From assembly GCA_025352825.1 (NCBI GenBank), contig JANXSG010000036.1, positions 1 through 57,054 on the forward strand: DNA of 57,054 nucleotides, given 5' to 3'. Source of the DNA: Chthonomonadaceae bacterium. GTDB taxonomy: Bacteria; Armatimonadota; Chthonomonadetes; Chthonomonadales; Chthonomonadaceae. The notes beneath the pieces are model-generated. The model made no database searches, was not told the origin of the DNA, and saw only the letters and a program-made list of their open reading frames with translations. Position 1 is the first letter of the stretch. Each line of letters begins with the position of its first letter. The translations under genes and the position numbers were made by a program. Below, piece after piece: positions 44,715-52,970 of the stretch.

Positions 44715-45502
44715 AAATAGACACAAGACGGAACAAAACTTGCAGTTAGTCGTATCAATACCTAGTCCTCCACCAGTAACAAAGATATTGAAATAACAAG
44801 ATTATCTGCACTCTCACAGCTTTAGGTAAAGTCGTTTGATCTCTATGTCAAAGGGAAGGAGGTTACTCGATACCCTGAATGTGCTCCTGCGGTTTCATGA
44901 ATTCGCTCCAGCTTGGCGGGTAGCTCCCGCCTTGTTGCTCTCCTGCCTTCTGGGGTGCTATCGTCTTAGCAGTTCTACATTTCGACGGCTGCTGTTCCTA
45001 TGACACAACTGGTACACGGCCCAGTTTGACTGTTTTGCTCATCTCCCATCAGGTTAAAATTAGTCTAACAATTCATCATTAACTTTCTGAAATATCTTGC
45101 ACCAGAAGGTCGAGTCCGTGTATCGCGCGGCGAGCACTTCAATGTCTACCTGGGACTAACAGCAGGAACTCAATCTCGCCAAACATGTTCACATGCGGTC
45201 AGTTGGAGATCGCGGTCAGACACCTATCTGTCACAATTTAGCCGCAAGATGTATCTGCTGATTGGAGTTGAGGAACATGGTCGGACACCTAATTTGGTTC
45301 AATCAAATGATCGATACTATTGAGGAGATGTCGCTGGGGAACGCGGTCAGACACCTATCTGGTAAAATGAGTAAGAGTCGACAGCACTAACATCTGCCTA
45401 AAGTTCGACAGTTTAGCCTTGTTTTATGCCACTATCAAGATCATCGTCAGATGTTAGAATAGTTACCAGAATTATAATTTGTCGCCCGGAGAGAAACAAA
45501 AT
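44715..45502. other. Intergenic part of the decayed island
   Basis: Nearly 800 bases without a supported gene. The second half carries the three-unit REP-like repeat. TATAAT at 45473-45478, just before hicB, is a possible -10 box; no clear -35 box accompanies it. Confidence 0.5.
45202..45371. repeat. Three-unit REP-like repeat, period 65-66
   Basis: Units begin at 45202, 45267 and 45333: GTTGGAGATCGCGGTCAGAC, GTTGAGGAACATGGTCGGAC and GCTGGGGAACGCGGTCAGAC, each followed by ACCTA and an AT-rich half ending near CAAT or AAAT. Each unit is about 38 bases, separated by about 27 unrelated bases. Units differ too much from one another for a CRISPR array. A fourth copy lies at 42809, on the other side of the two pseudogenes. 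Confidence 0.65.
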
Positions 45503-45715
45503 ATGAATTCGAACTACACGGCAGTAATAAAACGAGATGCTAATTGGTGGATTGGCTGGATTGAAGAAGTGCCGGGCGTAAATTGCCAGGAATCTAGGCG
45601 TGAAAAATTGTTACCGTCTCTCAGAGAAACATTAACCGAGGCACTTGACTTAAATCGTGCAGATGCACTGGAAGCCGTCGGCAATGAATTTGAAGAATTA
45701 ACGATTGCCGTATGA
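45503..45715 (+). CDS. hicB: HicB-family antitoxin
   Basis: A 70-residue HicB-like antitoxin. NYTAVIKRDANWWIGWIEEV and PGVNCQESRREKLLPSLRET are the family's partial RNase H-like fold. The ATG at 45503 has GGAGAG about 9 bases upstream; a TTG at 45479 would add eight residues but lacks a site. Its stop overlaps the start of the toxin gene by four bases (ATGA), so both are made together. No separate DNA-binding domain is seen in this short form. Confidence 0.85.
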   Translation: MNSNYTAVIKRDANWWIGWIEEVPGVNCQESRREKLLPSLRETLTEALDLNRADALEAVGNEFEELTIAV

Positions 45716-45906
45716 AACGGTGGGATTTACTGATACATCTCACAACACAAGGCTGCGCATTATTCTGGGAAGACGGCAGTCACTCTTGGTGGTGCCATTT
45801 GGACACAAACAGACGAAGTGCTGTTCCAAGGCATAATGAAATCAATAATCAATTGGCGATAAAAATTTGCCGCGATCTAGGTATACCTTCTCCCAAAAAA
45901 TTCTAA
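45712..45906 (+). CDS. hicA: HicA-family mRNA interferase toxin
   Basis: A 64-residue HicA-like toxin with a dsRNA-binding-like fold. MKRWDLLIHLTTQGC, WEDGSHSWWCHL (the catalytic histidine is in GSHSWW), SAVPRHNEINNQLAIKICRD and LGIPSPKKF align with the family throughout. It would cleave mRNA unless bound by HicB. It follows hicB with a 4-base overlap, the reverse of the commoner hicA-hicB order. It is the only apparently intact gene pair in the surrounding decayed island. Confidence 0.88.
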   Translation: MKRWDLLIHLTTQGCALFWEDGSHSWWCHLDTNRRSAVPRHNEINNQLAIKICRDLGIPSPKKF

Positions 45907-46184
45907 TTTTATATCCGGCCATGACCTGAGTAATAACCACGCTTCCCGATAAGGTTAAACGATAGACGGCAGAACCTACTGCTCTTCGGAAGTTCACTCA
46001 CGAGGCTGATGGTATGCACCATGTGCCAATGACTGCAGAGGCAAATAAGAATACTGCGTTGAAGCGATAATTGGAAAATAACTATCAATAGAGTATAATG
46101 CTATTGAGAAGAGCATAAGCTCACACACTTTATAACCCGTTTGATAACATTATCAAGACTTAAAATAATGTAGGAGACAACCGC
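45907..46184. other. Intergenic region
   Basis: No gene, hairpin or repeat is recognisable in this 278-base gap. AGGAG (46172-46176) is the ribosome binding site of the next gene, and the AT-rich stretch before it may hold its promoter. Confidence 0.4.
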
Positions 46185-49100
46185 ATGAGTTTCGACGAAC
46201 TCCCGCCGAACTCGAAGCGCCGCACTCGAACGCGAGCAGCTTCAGAGAACGAGGCGGAAGCGTCCTCGCCGGATGCGCCGTCCGCCGCTCCGAAACGCCG
46301 TCCTCGTATCAAGGCCGCTGAGACAGCAGCAGATATTTCTCCTGCTCAATCAACTGATGACACGACACCTCGGCCTGTTCGAAGCAGGCGAAAAAAAGTC
46401 GTTGAACATGCCGAGACATCTCCCAGTCATGTCACGCCTGAAATACAGCCTTCACTAACTGACATGTCTGAAGCTGTGAATCAGGCTCCCCTGGCTGAAA
46501 AACGGAGGCGTGCGCCTGTTAAAACGAAATCCTCAGAAATAAACACTGAGGCAAGTCAACCCACCCTTGACACTACTGAATCTGTAGTACCCTCACCGCT
46601 TAGTCGTCGCAATATCCGAAACAAAACAAAAGTTGATTCTCTGCCGCCAGCGCCTGCGGAATCGGCTTCGGAAACATCCGACCACGCACCCATTAAACCA
46701 AAACCTACGGTGCGTCGACGCGGGGTAAAACCGTCTGTGGAAGAGATAACACTGGCTTCACCAGAGTTATCGGAAGCCTCAGGATCGGAAGTTTCACCAG
46801 AATTATCACCTCCGGAACGCACCAACAGGCGGCGACGCCCTGCAAGGAAACGACGCCCAGGCGATACAACATCGGAAGAAATCCCTACGCCAACAGATAC
46901 ACCAATCTCGACAGAAGAGTCAGCAGAATCCGACACAGAAACGCCGTCCTCTCCAGCACGTTCACGCAGACGAAGGGGCGGCCGTGGCAAACGAAGCGAG
47001 CTTGTAGCAGTTCCCTCAGAGGCAGAAGTCGAAATTCCGGTCGAACCTACTGAGTTTCAGGCTGCAAAAATTGAGGAAGAACATGAAGCCAAGGTAGACC
47101 GAACCATCGGTGCGCATCTTGTGATGCGGCACGGCTGCCCGGAAATCCACATTAACGGCGCTATCTATCCGCCTGTCATATTTTTCGGGAATCTAGATGC
47201 CGAACAGAATCGCGGCAAAGTTGTATCTGAGATACGCCGTGCCGCAAGCGCTGGGATACATCTGCATTCTACAATCATAGAACTAGTCTGTCCACTATCA
47301 GAATCTTCAGGACATTTCGATGAAATCGTTCTGCGACTGAAAACGGTTCTGGAAGCTGATCCTGAAGGATTTATAATTCCACGCATAATTTTTGTGCCGG
47401 CAAAAGGCTGGAAACGCGAAAATCCCGCTGAAGTGGCTGCATACGCGGATGGCACATCTGGTGATCCCTCAATTACTAGCGAGAAATTCTGGCAGGAGAG
47501 TGTCCTCTCACTTACAGCGCTCATTGATCATATTCAAAGCAGTGAATGGGGTAGCCGTGTATTCGGGTATCACCTGGAGAAAGGAGAGTGGTTCCAGCCT
47601 TCTTCCCAGGGATACGATCGAAGTCCTGCGAATAGAGACGCATTTCGGGGTTGGCTGAAAGACAAGTACAAGCATAATTTAGTGACATTGCGTGCAGCCT
47701 GGTATGATGGCGATATTCAGTTTCATACTGCAGAAATTCCTGCTCAAATTTTGAAGCCGAATCCCAGCAGAGCCTTTTTCGAAACACGCAGAGATCGGCG
47801 CTATATCGATTTTCATGAGTTTACGGCAGAAAGTACGGCCCGAAGAATCATAACGCTTGCTCGCGCTGTGAAAAAAGCCTCTCATAACCAGGCGATAACA
47901 TCTGTGTGTTATGGCTACACCTTTGATTTTGGCCATCCCTACAACGGGCATCTTGCATTGGGAATGCTGTTAGCCACTTACGTTATCAATCTTATCTGCG
48001 GTCCGCCATCATACAGAGACAGAAAGCTTGGAGGATCGGCAGATTTTCCATCCCCTGTCGATTCCATGCCTCTCCATGGCAAACTATGGTTATCTGAAGA
48101 CGATACGAAAACATTTCTATCGCCTGCGGAACAAGACCCAGAAGATTTTAATCCGCGATTTTCAGATAGGATATCTACGGAATATGCGCATGACCGCGCC
48201 ATAGGTAACGCATATGCCCACGCGGCAGGAACTAGCTGGATGGATCTATGGGGAGATGGCTGGCTAGACGATGACTTGATATGGGATCGCATCAGAAAGT
48301 TCAAGGATCGATTTTCATCGTTCACTGCACATCGCGAAAGAGCCCGAGTGCCTGAAGTGGTGGCTCTAATAGATGAAAAGAGCCTGCTGCATATTCAGCA
48401 CGGAGAGACATTCTTTCGGAATCTGACCAATGGACTGCGTGAAACGCTTCACCGTGCAGGTGTATCGTACGGAACCTATCTTCAGAACGATATTCTGGCA
48501 AAGGATTTCCCAACCGAAGCGAAACTCTATCTGTTTCTCACACCTTTCCGATTGACCTCCGAACAGAGGTCGGCCATCAAAGAAAAACTGCAGACATCTG
48601 GGAAAACTCTAGCATGGCTCTACGCACCTGGTGCCTGTGAAGAGAGGCCGTCTATTGGCGGGTTGATGGAGGAGTCTTCTGCAGGAGTGACAGGGTTTAC
48701 ACTGCGACAGCAGGCGTGGAACTCCGAGATGGGCTCTAGGATTATTGACTCAAGGCACGCTCTTACGGATCGCCTGAACAGCAGAGAATTGGGAACACGT
48801 GAGCGCCTCAATCCATCTTTTTATGTGGATGATGAGGCTGCAGTAAATCTGGCTGAATACCAATCTTCCTGTCTGACCTCTCTCGCTGTGAAAGAGTTGG
48901 ATGGATGGAAATCAGTCTTTGTCGGCGATCCTGTGCTGCCGCTGGAACTTCTGCGTGGTATCTGCAGATATGCTGGGGTTCATCTCTGGACTCCTCAAGG
49001 TGATGATGTAGCCTCGATTGGTAATGGTTTTGTTACCATACATGCCAACAGCGATGGCGGTCGAACTCTCCATCTTCCAGACTATACGGCACTATATGAC

Positions 49101-49643
49101 ATGTGCACAGAAAGATTAATTTCGGACAATATTCGAGAGTATAGATACTCTATGAAAGCCGGCGCAACGCAGTCATTCTTTGTGGGGCAGATTGAAAAAA
49201 TGCAGCGTATAGGTCTTCCGAATCTGCCTCCTGTTAGTTTTAATCGGCGAAGAGGTGCACAGCCGGAGCTTACTCGCTCGATACCTCCTGTCCATGACAG
49301 CAACAGGTTAGACGAAGTCTATCCAGATCCGTTCAGTGAGGATATAGCCACCCTTGAAGCGGTACTCTCTGTGGACTTAAGCTCCGTGAATGAACTTGAG
49401 TTCTACCAGCTGGAAGATGATGAAGCATTTCTGGCAACCATCAATACCGGTACTCTTCCGCCAGCATCTGCAGAAGAGACTTTAGCCGCTGGGGAAGCGC
49501 TCTCAAGCGGCAGAAGACGTCGAAGGAGAGGTGGCAGAGGGAGAGGCAGAAATCGCGTTCCTGGAGAGTCAGCGGAAGGAGCCGAAGCCGACAATACTCA
49601 ATCAGCTGAAAATGAGAGTGAAATCTTTCCTAAGGACTTGTGA
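46185..49643 (+). CDS. GH42-like glycosidase-fold protein with arginine-rich disordered ends
   Basis: A 1152-residue protein. Residues 1-305 are low-complexity, rich in Arg, Lys, Pro, Ser and Glu, with basic patches RTNRRRRPARKRRPGD and SRRRRGGRGKRSE. Residues 306-720 look like a GH42-type TIM barrel: HINGAIYPPVIFFGN, RVFGYHLEKGEWFQPS (E465/E468, acid-base region), FRGWLKDKY, LHGKLWLSEDD (E638, candidate nucleophile region). Residues about 725-850 match a GH42 trimerisation-type domain (AKLYLFLTPFRLTSEQRSAI, GKTLAWLYAPGA). The C terminus has GRRRRRRGGRGRGRNRV. No signal peptide is present. Tails like these usually bind RNA or other polyanions, so the cellular role may not be plain sugar hydrolysis. 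Catalytic residues are inferred from position. Confidence 0.78.
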   Translation: MSFDELPPNSKRRTRTRAASENEAEASSPDAPSAAPKRRPRIKAAETAADISPAQSTDDTTPRPVRSRRKKVVEHAETSPSHVTPEIQPSLTDMSEAVNQAPLAEKRRRAPVKTKSSEINTEASQPTLDTTESVVPSPLSRRNIRNKTKVDSLPPAPAESASETSDHAPIKPKPTVRRRGVKPSVEEITLASPELSEASGSEVSPELSPPERTNRRRRPARKRRPGDTTSEEIPTPTDTPISTEESAESDTETPSSPARSRRRRGGRGKRSELVAVPSEAEVEIPVEPTEFQAAKIEEEHEAKVDRTIGAHLVMRHGCPEIHINGAIYPPVIFFGNLDAEQNRGKVVSEIRRAASAGIHLHSTIIELVCPLSESSGHFDEIVLRLKTVLEADPEGFIIPRIIFVPAKGWKRENPAEVAAYADGTSGDPSITSEKFWQESVLSLTALIDHIQSSEWGSRVFGYHLEKGEWFQPSSQGYDRSPANRDAFRGWLKDKYKHNLVTLRAAWYDGDIQFHTAEIPAQILKPNPSRAFFETRRDRRYIDFHEFTAESTARRIITLARAVKKASHNQAITSVCYGYTFDFGHPYNGHLALGMLLATYVINLICGPPSYRDRKLGGSADFPSPVDSMPLHGKLWLSEDDTKTFLSPAEQDPEDFNPRFSDRISTEYAHDRAIGNAYAHAAGTSWMDLWGDGWLDDDLIWDRIRKFKDRFSSFTAHRERARVPEVVALIDEKSLLHIQHGETFFRNLTNGLRETLHRAGVSYGTYLQNDILAKDFPTEAKLYLFLTPFRLTSEQRSAIKEKLQTSGKTLAWLYAPGACEERPSIGGLMEESSAGVTGFTLRQQAWNSEMGSRIIDSRHALTDRLNSRELGTRERLNPSFYVDDEAAVNLAEYQSSCLTSLAVKELDGWKSVFVGDPVLPLELLRGICRYAGVHLWTPQGDDVASIGNGFVTIHANSDGGRTLHLPDYTALYDMCTERLISDNIREYRYSMKAGATQSFFVGQIEKMQRIGLPNLPPVSFNRRRGAQPELTRSIPPVHDSNRLDEVYPDPFSEDIATLEAVLSVDLSSVNELEFYQLEDDEAFLATINTGTLPPASAEETLAAGEALSSGRRRRRRGGRGRGRNRVPGESAEGAEADNTQSAENESEIFPKDL

Positions 49644-49672
49644 AAGTAGCCTGTAAACATCTCCCTTTAATG

Positions 49673-49693
49673 CCGGGAGTTTTCAACTCCCGG
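49673..49693. repeat. Hairpin CCGGGAGTT-TTC-AACTCCCGG
   Basis: A perfect 9-bp stem with a three-base loop, 30 bases after the preceding stop. The same motif occurs as GGGAGTTGGAAACTCCC at 50830-50846 and, degenerate, at 8526-8542. Confidence 0.65.
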
Positions 49694-49744
49694 AAATTGA
49701 CGAATATAGGATTACTTTCACAATCGACTTTGTCGAGATGCATT

Positions 49745-49984
49745 ATGCCGCAAAATCTCACTTCTAAACAGATGATTGCATTCAAAATAGGCGCTCGCGC
49801 CCGCAAGTTTGCATTTGAAGGATTCGCTATAGAAGGTTACGAGTATCTCTATACCGCACTGGAAGAGTCGAAAACTGACGATCAGGAACTTCATCATTTA
49901 TTGGGATTGGAGCTTAATAAATTGGAAAAATGCATTTCCGATCTCGATGAACAAGAAACCAGAGAGTTGAAACACGTTGATTGA
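49745..49984 (+). CDS. Small conserved-looking hypothetical protein
   Basis: A 79-residue, largely helical acidic protein beginning MPQNLTSKQMIAFKIGARAR, with a predicted amphipathic C-terminal helix (LGLELNKLEKCISDLDEQET). I do not recognise a family. The ATG at 49745 is preferred over the start of the longer frame at 49640, which runs through a hairpin repeat. Its stop overlaps the start of the PHP phosphatase gene by 8 bases, suggesting coupled translation and a possible functional link. Confidence 0.6.
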   Translation: MPQNLTSKQMIAFKIGARARKFAFEGFAIEGYEYLYTALEESKTDDQELHHLLGLELNKLEKCISDLDEQETRELKHVD

Positions 49985-50795
49985 AGGTTTCTATGCGATA
50001 GACTACCAGGTGCACTCCTTTCGTTCTCATGATGGTAAAGCTTCCATTGAAGATCAGTGTGCCCGTGCTGTTGATATTGGGCTGGATGAACTGGGGTTTT
50101 CTGAACATAAAGATTTTGATCCCGATGACCCAGAAGTGGACTATTTCGATTATGATGCCTATATGGTCGAGATAGAAGCTGCAAGAGCAAAATGGGGTGA
50201 TCGTCTGAAAATTCGAGCCGGAGTTGAGATCGATTATCAGAAATGGTTTGAAGATAAAATCGGCAGCTACATCGAAAGCCACGCGTTCGATTTTGTAATC
50301 GGCAGCGTACACTATGTCGATCGTAAAATGCTGATGACTCCTGAGTACAATGCAGATAGAACCGCCCATCAAGCATACCACGACTATTTCAAGGCAGTGC
50401 AGGATTCGATTTCAAGCGGACTGTTTGATATTCTGGGGCATCTCGAATACGCGAATCGACGTGGTATAGCTGCGTGGAGAGCCTATAATCCTGAGAACTA
50501 CCGTCCGGAGCTAGAGTCTCTATTCCAGACCTTGATTTCCTCCAAAACACCTCTGGAAATCAATACAGCTGGCCTGCATCAAGGGCTGGGAATTACCTAC
50601 CCAACTTCAGAAACAGTATCTATGTATGCTGCTTTAGGTGGGCATTACTTATCCCTGGCCTCGGATGCACATCACCCCGATCAGCTCGCTCATCGGTACG
50701 CTCAAGCTGCTCAAACAGCTCTCTCACTCGGCCTCACTCATCTCTGCACGTGGGAAAATAGAGTTCGTCTAGAAGTTCCCCTGGTCGCTGGATAA
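49977..50795 (+). CDS. PHP-family phosphatase, histidinol-phosphatase-like
   Basis: A 272-residue PHP metallohydrolase. Metal ligands appear in order: DYQVHSFRSHDGK, GFSEHKDF, IRAGVEIDY, FVIGSVHYVDRKM, GHLEYANRRG, LSLASDAHHPDQL. This matches the HisK/HisJ type of L-histidinol-phosphate phosphatase, the penultimate step of histidine synthesis; other phosphoester substrates are possible. It starts with TTG inside the upstream small gene. No other his genes are nearby, so the substrate assignment rests on family alone. Confidence 0.85.
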   Translation: MIEGFYAIDYQVHSFRSHDGKASIEDQCARAVDIGLDELGFSEHKDFDPDDPEVDYFDYDAYMVEIEAARAKWGDRLKIRAGVEIDYQKWFEDKIGSYIESHAFDFVIGSVHYVDRKMLMTPEYNADRTAHQAYHDYFKAVQDSISSGLFDILGHLEYANRRGIAAWRAYNPENYRPELESLFQTLISSKTPLEINTAGLHQGLGITYPTSETVSMYAALGGHYLSLASDAHHPDQLAHRYAQAAQTALSLGLTHLCTWENRVRLEVPLVAG

Positions 50796-50828
50796 TGGGG
50801 CTCTAAAAGAATTTAAATTAACGATTTC

Positions 50829-50920
50829 CGGGAGTTGGAAACTCCCAGCAACAAATAGCAGGCGTCCTTCAGACGCGACTCCCGCCCGCAGGGCGGTTGG
50901 CCGAAGGACTTCCAGACGGG
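50829..50920. repeat. Composite hairpin element (reverse order of 8461-8544)
   Basis: GGGAGTTGGAAACTCCC (50830-50846), then GCGTCCTTCAGACGC (50862-50876), then a GCCCGCAGGGC hairpin and CCGAAGGACTTCCAGACGGG. The first two motifs match those at 8526 and 8463 in reversed order. It fills the gap between the PHP gene and the convergent matrixin-like gene. Confidence 0.55.
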
Positions 50921-51001
50921 TACTTCAGTGCCCGGCAATATGCTGGATATTTATCTTTTTATTTACACAGCTCCCTTGACCTCGACTTATACAAGTCTCG
51001 G

Positions 51002-52000
51002 TTATCTCCCACACAAGACCGTTCCATTAATAATAGAATGTTTTATAGATCGACCATAGCTGGAAGTGTAGGCTGTAAGCAGCATATTGACATCACGTGG
51101 GGATGGCTGCTGTAGTGTGTAGATATTCGAAAGCACAGACATGATATCTGTGGATGTATTACTGTGGCCGGCAATCCCCAGCGCATGCCCGAACTCATGC
51201 ATAGCTATTGGCATCACATTACTTAGCTGGCTAAGATAAGTCAGATTCAGAACGATATCTGTGTGCTGCAGATTTCCGTTTCCATCGGCAGAATAGGTTG
51301 TACTACCTCCCCGGTTGTTCGTACCCTGAGCAACAAAGGAAACCGTTATATCAGCGGATGCAGCATCTGCCACCAGCTGATAGGTGATAAACTGATTCGT
51401 CACTTTTACCCACTGATCAAATCCGGCAACAGCCTCATTTTCTCGATCTGAAGAGAGTCCCACATTACTTACAAATGCTACTTTAACGGGGAAAACGGCC
51501 CAGTGAAAAAGTTGATTTAGTTTTCCCGTCTGAGGGTCGGTTTCGTGTACGTAGTTAGGTAAGAAGCCATCTGCACTCACCAAACGAGGTTTGTAAACCG
51601 CTGTAATGTCTTCATGCGGATCAGATATGGTAATCTCAAGATGAGGCGTTGTGGCCAACTGAGTGCCATTACTAGTCCACTTCGAAAACTGCCTGTCACC
51701 AAATATATCCGGAGCATCCATGGTAATTAACGTATTGATGGGCCATGCCTGGCTGATCGGAGTGCTGCTATTCTGCGGTACGGTATTTGGAAGTGTAATT
51801 ATAAGTGGTATCGACCGGGTCAATCCTGATGCGCCTATCGAGACTCCCTTATCTGGTGAGGGAGTTACCACAGGCGGTGGCCCGGATGTCGAAGGACCGG
51901 AAGAAGCGCCTCCCCCACCACAACCCGTCAAAGAGTTTGATATTACCAGTATACCGATAGCCAGCAGCCAGATTACTATGGAATGTTTTATTGTTTTCAT
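51002..52000 (-). CDS. Matrixin-like metalloprotease lipoprotein
   Basis: A 332-residue protein with a lipoprotein signal (WLLAIGILVISNSLTGC, lipobox LTGC) and a Gly/Ser/Pro linker (GGGGASSGPSTSGPPP). The middle part (FSKWTSNGTQLATTP, ISDPHEDITAVYKP) resembles a beta-sandwich repeat. The C-terminal domain carries the complete metzincin zinc motif HEFGHALGIAGH followed by SNTSTDIM with the Met-turn, typical of matrixins (M10). It should be a surface-anchored zinc protease. Convergent with the PHP gene and divergent from the alpha/beta hydrolase lipoprotein. Confidence 0.9.
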   Translation of the reverse strand: MKTIKHSIVIWLLAIGILVISNSLTGCGGGGASSGPSTSGPPPVVTPSPDKGVSIGASGLTRSIPLIITLPNTVPQNSSTPISQAWPINTLITMDAPDIFGDRQFSKWTSNGTQLATTPHLEITISDPHEDITAVYKPRLVSADGFLPNYVHETDPQTGKLNQLFHWAVFPVKVAFVSNVGLSSDRENEAVAGFDQWVKVTNQFITYQLVADAASADITVSFVAQGTNNRGGSTTYSADGNGNLQHTDIVLNLTYLSQLSNVMPIAMHEFGHALGIAGHSNTSTDIMSVLSNIYTLQQPSPRDVNMLLTAYTSSYGRSIKHSIINGTVLCGR

Positions 52001-52193
52001 TGCTTCGCCACCAATTGCAAATTTCCAGCCCAGACTCCGGGCAGGATGGCAGAAGAATTATCGGCGATAAAACCTGTTATTTTTACTGGTGGAGTAGTAT
52101 ACAGAGATAGTGCAAGTAAATGAATATTGGCGTAACTTCACAACTTTGTAGTACGTATTCATGGAATACGACTTGTATATAAGGAGCTAATTT

Positions 52194-52964
52194 ATGAGAA
52201 ATTCTGGATGGGTACTTCCTGGAGTTGCTTTGGGGTTGAGTGGATTGGCGGGCTGTGCTCAGAAAATTCCTGCTATGAGTCCCTCGGAAAAGCCGCAAAT
52301 ATCTCAGAAGCTGCCAAAAGATGCACTCCGTCAACAGAATGTATCCGAAGCTACTCTCAAAACTTCAGATGGATGGAGCATACTTGGGAAACTGTATCTT
52401 CCAAGCGGGTTTAGCAAAGGCGGAGTAGTTCTATTGCATCAGCGTGGTGGAACCGGAGAAGATTGGAAACCGTTGTGCGAATCACTTCAGGGCGCAGGAT
52501 ATACTGCACTCGCGATTGACCAGCGAGGAGCCGGAAGATCGACTGCGGGACCTGGACCGACTGGTGAAAATGCTCCGTGGGATACAATGGGGGATATTTC
52601 AGCTGCTATAGAAAAGATGAAGAGTTATGGCCTTATAACACTCATTGGGGCATCCTATGGTGCGAATAATGCACTGCTGTATGCTTCGGCGCACCCAGAA
52701 CAGGTAAGCAAAGTAGTGCTGTTGTCACCAGGTGAGAACTATCATGGGCTGGAAGCGCTGCCCGCAGCGAAGACATACTCGGGGAGTATGCTCATTCTGA
52801 CGGATCATGGGGATACCATCGCAGCAGATGGACCTGCCAAAATTAACGACGCTGCTAAGCAGGCAAAGCATAACTATATCGAGTATGATGGCGATGGCCA
52901 TGGCACCGAACTGCTCCGCGGAAAATCAGTTCAGGATATTCTGGACTTTCTTAATAAAAACTAG
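52194..52964 (+). CDS. Alpha/beta hydrolase lipoprotein
   Basis: A 256-residue serine hydrolase. The N terminus is a lipoprotein signal (VLPGVALGLSGLAGC). The fold starts at LKTSDGWSILGKLYLPSGF; GGVVLLHQRGGTGEDW is the oxyanion region. The nucleophile elbow is LIGASYGANNALL, the acid is in ILTDHGDTI and the histidine in DGDGHGTELL. AAGGAG precedes the ATG by 9 bases. Probably a surface-bound esterase or peptidase of the dienelactone-hydrolase-like group; substrate unknown. Confidence 0.88.
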   Translation: MRNSGWVLPGVALGLSGLAGCAQKIPAMSPSEKPQISQKLPKDALRQQNVSEATLKTSDGWSILGKLYLPSGFSKGGVVLLHQRGGTGEDWKPLCESLQGAGYTALAIDQRGAGRSTAGPGPTGENAPWDTMGDISAAIEKMKSYGLITLIGASYGANNALLYASAHPEQVSKVVLLSPGENYHGLEALPAAKTYSGSMLILTDHGDTIAADGPAKINDAAKQAKHNYIEYDGDGHGTELLRGKSVQDILDFLNKN

Positions 52965-52970
52965 TAGTAT

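Noticed and set aside
45202-45371. CRISPR array
   Set aside because: Units are about 38 bases at 65-66 base spacing, but they differ at many positions, there are only three, one copy stands alone 2.4 kb away, and no cas gene is in the window.
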